From the NCBI GenBank assembly GCA_039030125.1, contig JBCCEV010000176.1, positions 1 to 8,013 on the forward strand: a stretch of 8,013 nucleotides of DNA, given 5' to 3'. The position numbers were made by a program, and so were the translations under genes. Shown piece after piece: positions 5,847 through 8,013 of the stretch (position 1 is its first letter; each line of letters starts with the position of its first letter). Origin of the DNA: JBCCEV01 sp039030125 (GTDB lineage Bacteria > Pseudomonadota > Gammaproteobacteria > Ga0077536). A model generated the notes under the pieces. It was not told the DNA's origin, did no database searches, and was given only the letters and a program-made list of their open reading frames with translations.

Positions 5847-6732
5847 ACGATCGGAGCGATCCCGCCGCCTCATCACGGCCTCGCTTAGCTTCCTGCTCAA
5901 AGAAGTCCGCAAGACGACGCTCGCCGGTTTCGGGCGCAAGCATATCCCTAGCAAGTACGGTTAGAAAAAACTGTAGCGGACCATAGACGGTGCGAGGGGT
6001 AAGCCATTTCGCAACCACGAGTGCGGCGCGACGAAGAATATCGGGGATCTTTGTAATCGAAACATCGTTGTTACCTACAGCCTCGAACGCCAATGCCGCG
6101 ATTTGTTTCTGGCTCAGTGTGTCTGGACCACCAACTTCAATTTCTTCTGCCCCTAACTCGATTGCGTCCACACAGACCTTTGCCAGATCAGCGCCATGAA
6201 TTGGGTTAGATCTGAAATGTCCGTCACCAAAAATATAGACGCGCCCCTTTCGCGCCATTTCCACAAAGCTGGCCATGTCGCTGAAAAAACCGTTTGGACG
6301 AATAACAACGAACGCTAGGCCAGAGCTTTTCAGTTCATCGACGAACCGTTCCTTGGCTTTGCAGATTTCAAGGTCCCGCATTGCCTTGCCATTGAAAACC
6401 GAGACGTAGATAAACTTTTGAACGTTGCCAGCGAGTGCTTCCCGCAAAAGATTGAGGTTTGCCTGATAATCGACTTGATCGTAGCTTAGACCATCACGCT
6501 GGCGGGTAATGCCAACGCTTGAAATCACCGTGTCAACATCTTCGAGCAATCCGCGCAGCGTTTCACGTTGAGTAACCTCGGCTTTGACGACTTCAAGTTG
6601 ATCTGCGCCGGCGGTGCGGAGGCGTTCAGGAGTTCTAGCGATGGCTTTGGTCGCGATGGAACGCCGAGCGAGTTCCTCAACAATAAAATTTCCCAAGTAG
6701 CCGGTGGCCCCTGCAACGAGGACTTTAGTCAC
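5845..6732 (-). CDS. Atypical SDR / NmrA-like NAD(P)-binding oxidoreductase
   Basis: 295 residues with an N-terminal Rossmann fold: KVLVAGATGYLG (3-14) carries the GxxGxxG nucleotide-binding loop of extended/atypical SDRs. Also visible are DVDTVISSVG (65-74), the strand FIYVSVFNG (107-115), and VVIRPNGFFSDM (142-153), which matches SDR-a5/NmrA-type proteins. There is no classical YxxxK catalytic pair; Lys125 and Lys127 lie near where it would be. It could therefore be a reductase, an epimerase or a redox-sensing NmrA-like protein. The start is GTG at 6732 with only a weak ribosome site. No other usual start codon lies in frame before an upstream stop, and the fold starts at once, so the GTG is probably right. 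It follows the broken LysR gene by 103 bp on the same strand and converges on the MarR gene. Substrate unknown. Confidence 0.85.
   Translation of the reverse strand: MTKVLVAGATGYLGNFIVEELARRSIATKAIARTPERLRTAGADQLEVVKAEVTQRETLRGLLEDVDTVISSVGITRQRDGLSYDQVDYQANLNLLREALAGNVQKFIYVSVFNGKAMRDLEICKAKERFVDELKSSGLAFVVIRPNGFFSDMASFVEMARKGRVYIFGDGHFRSNPIHGADLAKVCVDAIELGAEEIEVGGPDTLSQKQIAALAFEAVGNNDVSITKIPDILRRAALVVAKWLTPRTVYGPLQFFLTVLARDMLAPETGERRLADFFEQEAKRGRDEAAGSLRS
5849..5861. repeat. Second GATC-centred palindrome, near copy of 5421-5434
   Basis: GATCG, a 3-nt spacer and CGATC, inside the last codons of the SDR gene and just past the MarR gene. With its flank it reads TACGATCGGAGCGATC, against TACCGATCCGAGCGGATC before the MarR gene. 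The two differ by single-base changes and one-base indels in each arm. Confidence 0.4.
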
Positions 6733-6835
6733 GGTTGCTTCGATGTCTGATGAAAGATCAATTTTGGCCTCCCGATGACTGAGCCTTCAATGAACCAGGG
6801 TTTGCATGAACACCCGCGGAACAATAACCCATTGC
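6733..6835. promoter_or_regulatory. Gap between the LysR remnant and the SDR gene
   Basis: This 103-bp spacer is long enough to hold a promoter for the SDR gene. It has a small palindrome TTCATTGAA and a repeated GTTCAT (minus strand), but I see no clear promoter boxes or terminator. Confidence 0.3.
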
Positions 6836-7721
6836 CTACGGCCGCTCGGTGAGGTACGTGGCGATCACTTCGAATACCAGTTGAATCCTGGGGCTGGTGC
6901 GAAGCTCTCGATGAGTCACCAGCCAAACGGGAACCTCAATGGCGGGAAGTTCCGGCAGCACCATTTCGAGTTCACTCTCTTGGTGCTCAATGTCCTTGGT
7001 GGCAATGCCTATCCCCAACCCGCTTTTTAGGAGGGACACAATAACGGGGCCACTCGCTGAATAAACCTTGAAATTTTCTCGCGTTAAAGGGATCCCAAAA
7101 CCGTTATAGAGATCGAGCAAACGCTCGGCGGTTTCAAATCCAATAAAATCGTAATCAACAAGATCAATCGGTTGCTCGGGTCGCCCAACGCGATCGAGAT
7201 AATGCTTCGCGGCATAAAGGTGGGCGGTCGTTTCACCGATCTTCTTGCCAATCAAATCACTGTGCTCTGGACGCGCGTGCCGGATCGCGATGTCGGCCTC
7301 GCGCAAGCGCAAATCTTGCATCGCGCTTGAAGCCACGATCTCAATCTCGATACCGGGCGCGGGTGCGAGCAACGATAGACGGTAAATGATAATTGGCGAA
7401 AAATTCCGTGGCCGTCAGCGTGACCTTACCCTCGATGGCCTGCGCCTGACCGGAGGCCGCCAATGAAATACGCGTGGCAGCCTCACCCATAACGCGGACG
7501 TGTTCCAAAAGTTCGAGCCCCGCGCCAGTCAGCACCATTGCCCGATGGCCGCGCTCGAATAGGGTCACGCCGAGTTCCTGCTCAAGCCCGCTCACCTGAC
7601 GGCTCAGGGTGGGCTGGGTAGATCCCAATGCGCGTGCGGCGGCAGATAAGGAGCCTTCCTCGGCGGTAGCCAGAAATGCGCGCACCTGATTCCAGTCAAA
7701 CGAAATGGCCTGCCAGTTCAT
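6836..7721 (-). pseudogene. LysR-type transcriptional regulator, broken by one frameshift
   Basis: Two frames together make one LysR protein. The first, from ATG 7721, gives the helix-turn-helix: FLATAEEGSLSAAARALGSTQPTLSRQ (16-42), then ELGVTLFER and the start of the effector domain (GKVTLTATEFFANYHLPSIVAR, 98-119). It then hits a stop seven codons later. The second frame resumes with APGIEIEIVASSAMQDLRLREADIAIR and continues through SLLKSGLGIGIA and VPVWLVTHRELRTSPRI to TAG at 6836. The frame must change near 7350-7357. Adding 8 bp restores a 297-residue protein of normal LysR length. The N-terminal fragment retains the DNA-binding domain but not the co-inducer domain. It is divergent to the methyltransferase gene, which it would be expected to regulate. 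A sequencing or assembly error is the main alternative to a true mutation. Confidence 0.88.
7350..7357 (-). other. Site of the LysR frameshift: a single remaining copy of an 8-bp unit
   Basis: On the minus strand the unit is CCCGGTAT. Two tandem copies would encode RARYPGIE, the LysR family pattern, in one continuous frame. One copy gives RARYRD followed by a stop. The break is thus exactly a loss of one 8-bp repeat unit, as expected from replication slippage. Confidence 0.6.
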
Positions 7722-7794
7722 CTATTTATGTATAGCTAATATTCAAATTCGAGTGTTTATATTATCAATATGTATAGGTAATCTGCGCGCCGCA
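7722..7794. promoter_or_regulatory. AT-rich divergent promoter region between the LysR and methyltransferase genes
   Basis: A 73-bp gap, strikingly AT-rich for this window, between two divergent starts. It contains the 14-bp direct repeat listed separately, ATATT/AATAT around ATC at 7759-7771, and a wider TAATAT/ATATTA pair (7737-7742, 7759-7764). LysR regulators typically bind such regions and control both their own gene and the divergent neighbour. Core promoter boxes cannot be assigned securely. Confidence 0.6.
7727..7782. repeat. Pair of 14-bp direct repeats, 42 bp apart
   Basis: TATGTATAGCTAAT (7727-7740) and TATGTATAGGTAAT (7769-7782) match at 13 of 14 bases. Their start-to-start distance of 42 bp is four turns of the helix, so both copies face the same side, as expected for paired regulator sites. 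Confidence 0.6.
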
Positions 7795-8013
7795 ATGGAC
7801 GAGCTAAGCCACAAATCAACGCATCGGCAGACCATTCCAGTGATCGCCGGCGGGTTCGGCTCGTGGGAGTTTTCTTTGCGACGCCGGCCACTCCCTGCCT
7901 TTGAACTTGCCGAGCGCTACGATCGCGCGGCACCCAAATGGCAGCGCACCACTTCACGACTCGGTGCGCCACGGGGCTATGACTTCCTATTTGAAAGGTT
8001 TCTTACGCAATCC
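7795..8013 (+). CDS. Probable SAM-dependent methyltransferase (N-terminal part, runs off right edge)
   Basis: An open frame of 73 codons from ATG 7795 to the window end, with no stop. The stretch FELAERYDRAAPKWQRTTSRLG (about residues 37-58), followed by YDFLFERFL, resembles the region just before motif I in class I SAM-dependent methyltransferases, which often begin with a YDxxAxxW pattern. The SAM-binding glycine motif would lie beyond the window, so the assignment rests on this lead-in alone. No clear Shine-Dalgarno precedes the ATG, and the first 35 residues are not recognisable, so a later start is possible. It is divergent from the LysR gene, 73 bp away, and probably its regulatory target. 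Confidence 0.6.
   Translation, partial: MDELSHKSTHRQTIPVIAGGFGSWEFSLRRRPLPAFELAERYDRAAPKWQRTTSRLGAPRGYDFLFERFLTQS

Noticed and set aside
6836..7372. Separate 178-residue protein starting at a TTG codon
   Set aside because: It is the in-phase continuation of the LysR effector domain after a frameshift. The TTG has no ribosome site and the product would have no DNA-binding domain.
7757..7972. 71-codon minus-strand ORF opposite the methyltransferase start
   Set aside because: It has no domain resemblance and runs across the divergent promoter region. The plus-strand frame gives a plausible methyltransferase N-terminus.

Overview
The window looks like ordinary proteobacterial chromosome: about half G+C, tightly packed genes, ATG or GTG starts and Shine-Dalgarno-like sites. 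The style of the gene families (MarR, LysR, a coxMSL-type molybdenum hydroxylase, a LigB-type extradiol dioxygenase) fits an aerobic, catabolically versatile, possibly marine gammaproteobacterium. The taxonomic guess is inference only. No rRNA, tRNA, CRISPR array or insertion sequence was seen.

Region 1 (1-5277, minus strand) is one head-to-tail block read from right to left. It encodes an FAD-binding medium subunit (4393-5277), a [2Fe-2S] small subunit (3917-4396), a molybdopterin large subunit (1509-3917), a CoxG-like SRPBCC protein (1013-1471), and a two-part protein that leaves the left edge (1-957). The M/S junction is ATGA and the S/L junction is TAATG, so the three subunits are translationally coupled. 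The large subunit lacks the CO dehydrogenase signature, so this is a molybdenum hydroxylase of unknown substrate. The last gene has an N-terminal iodothyronine-deiodinase-like thioredoxin fold, followed in the same frame by a protocatechuate 4,5-dioxygenase beta-subunit (LigB) domain. This is the most unusual item in the window. It suggests a pathway in which a ring compound is hydroxylated and then cleaved, though the substrate cannot be read from the sequence.

Region 2 (5278-5829) is a 171-bp divergent intergenic region followed by a MarR-family regulator on the plus strand, which probably controls the hydroxylase operon. Two closely similar GATC-centred palindromes flank the MarR gene, one just before its start and one just after its stop.

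Region 3 (5845-7721, minus strand) holds an atypical SDR/NmrA-like oxidoreductase, convergent with the MarR gene, and upstream of it a LysR-type regulator. The LysR gene is broken by a frameshift that is explained exactly by loss of one copy of an 8-bp tandem repeat.

Region 4 (7722-8013) is a short AT-rich divergent promoter region carrying a 14-bp direct repeat 42 bp apart. The start of a probable SAM-dependent methyltransferase follows on the plus strand and runs off the right edge.
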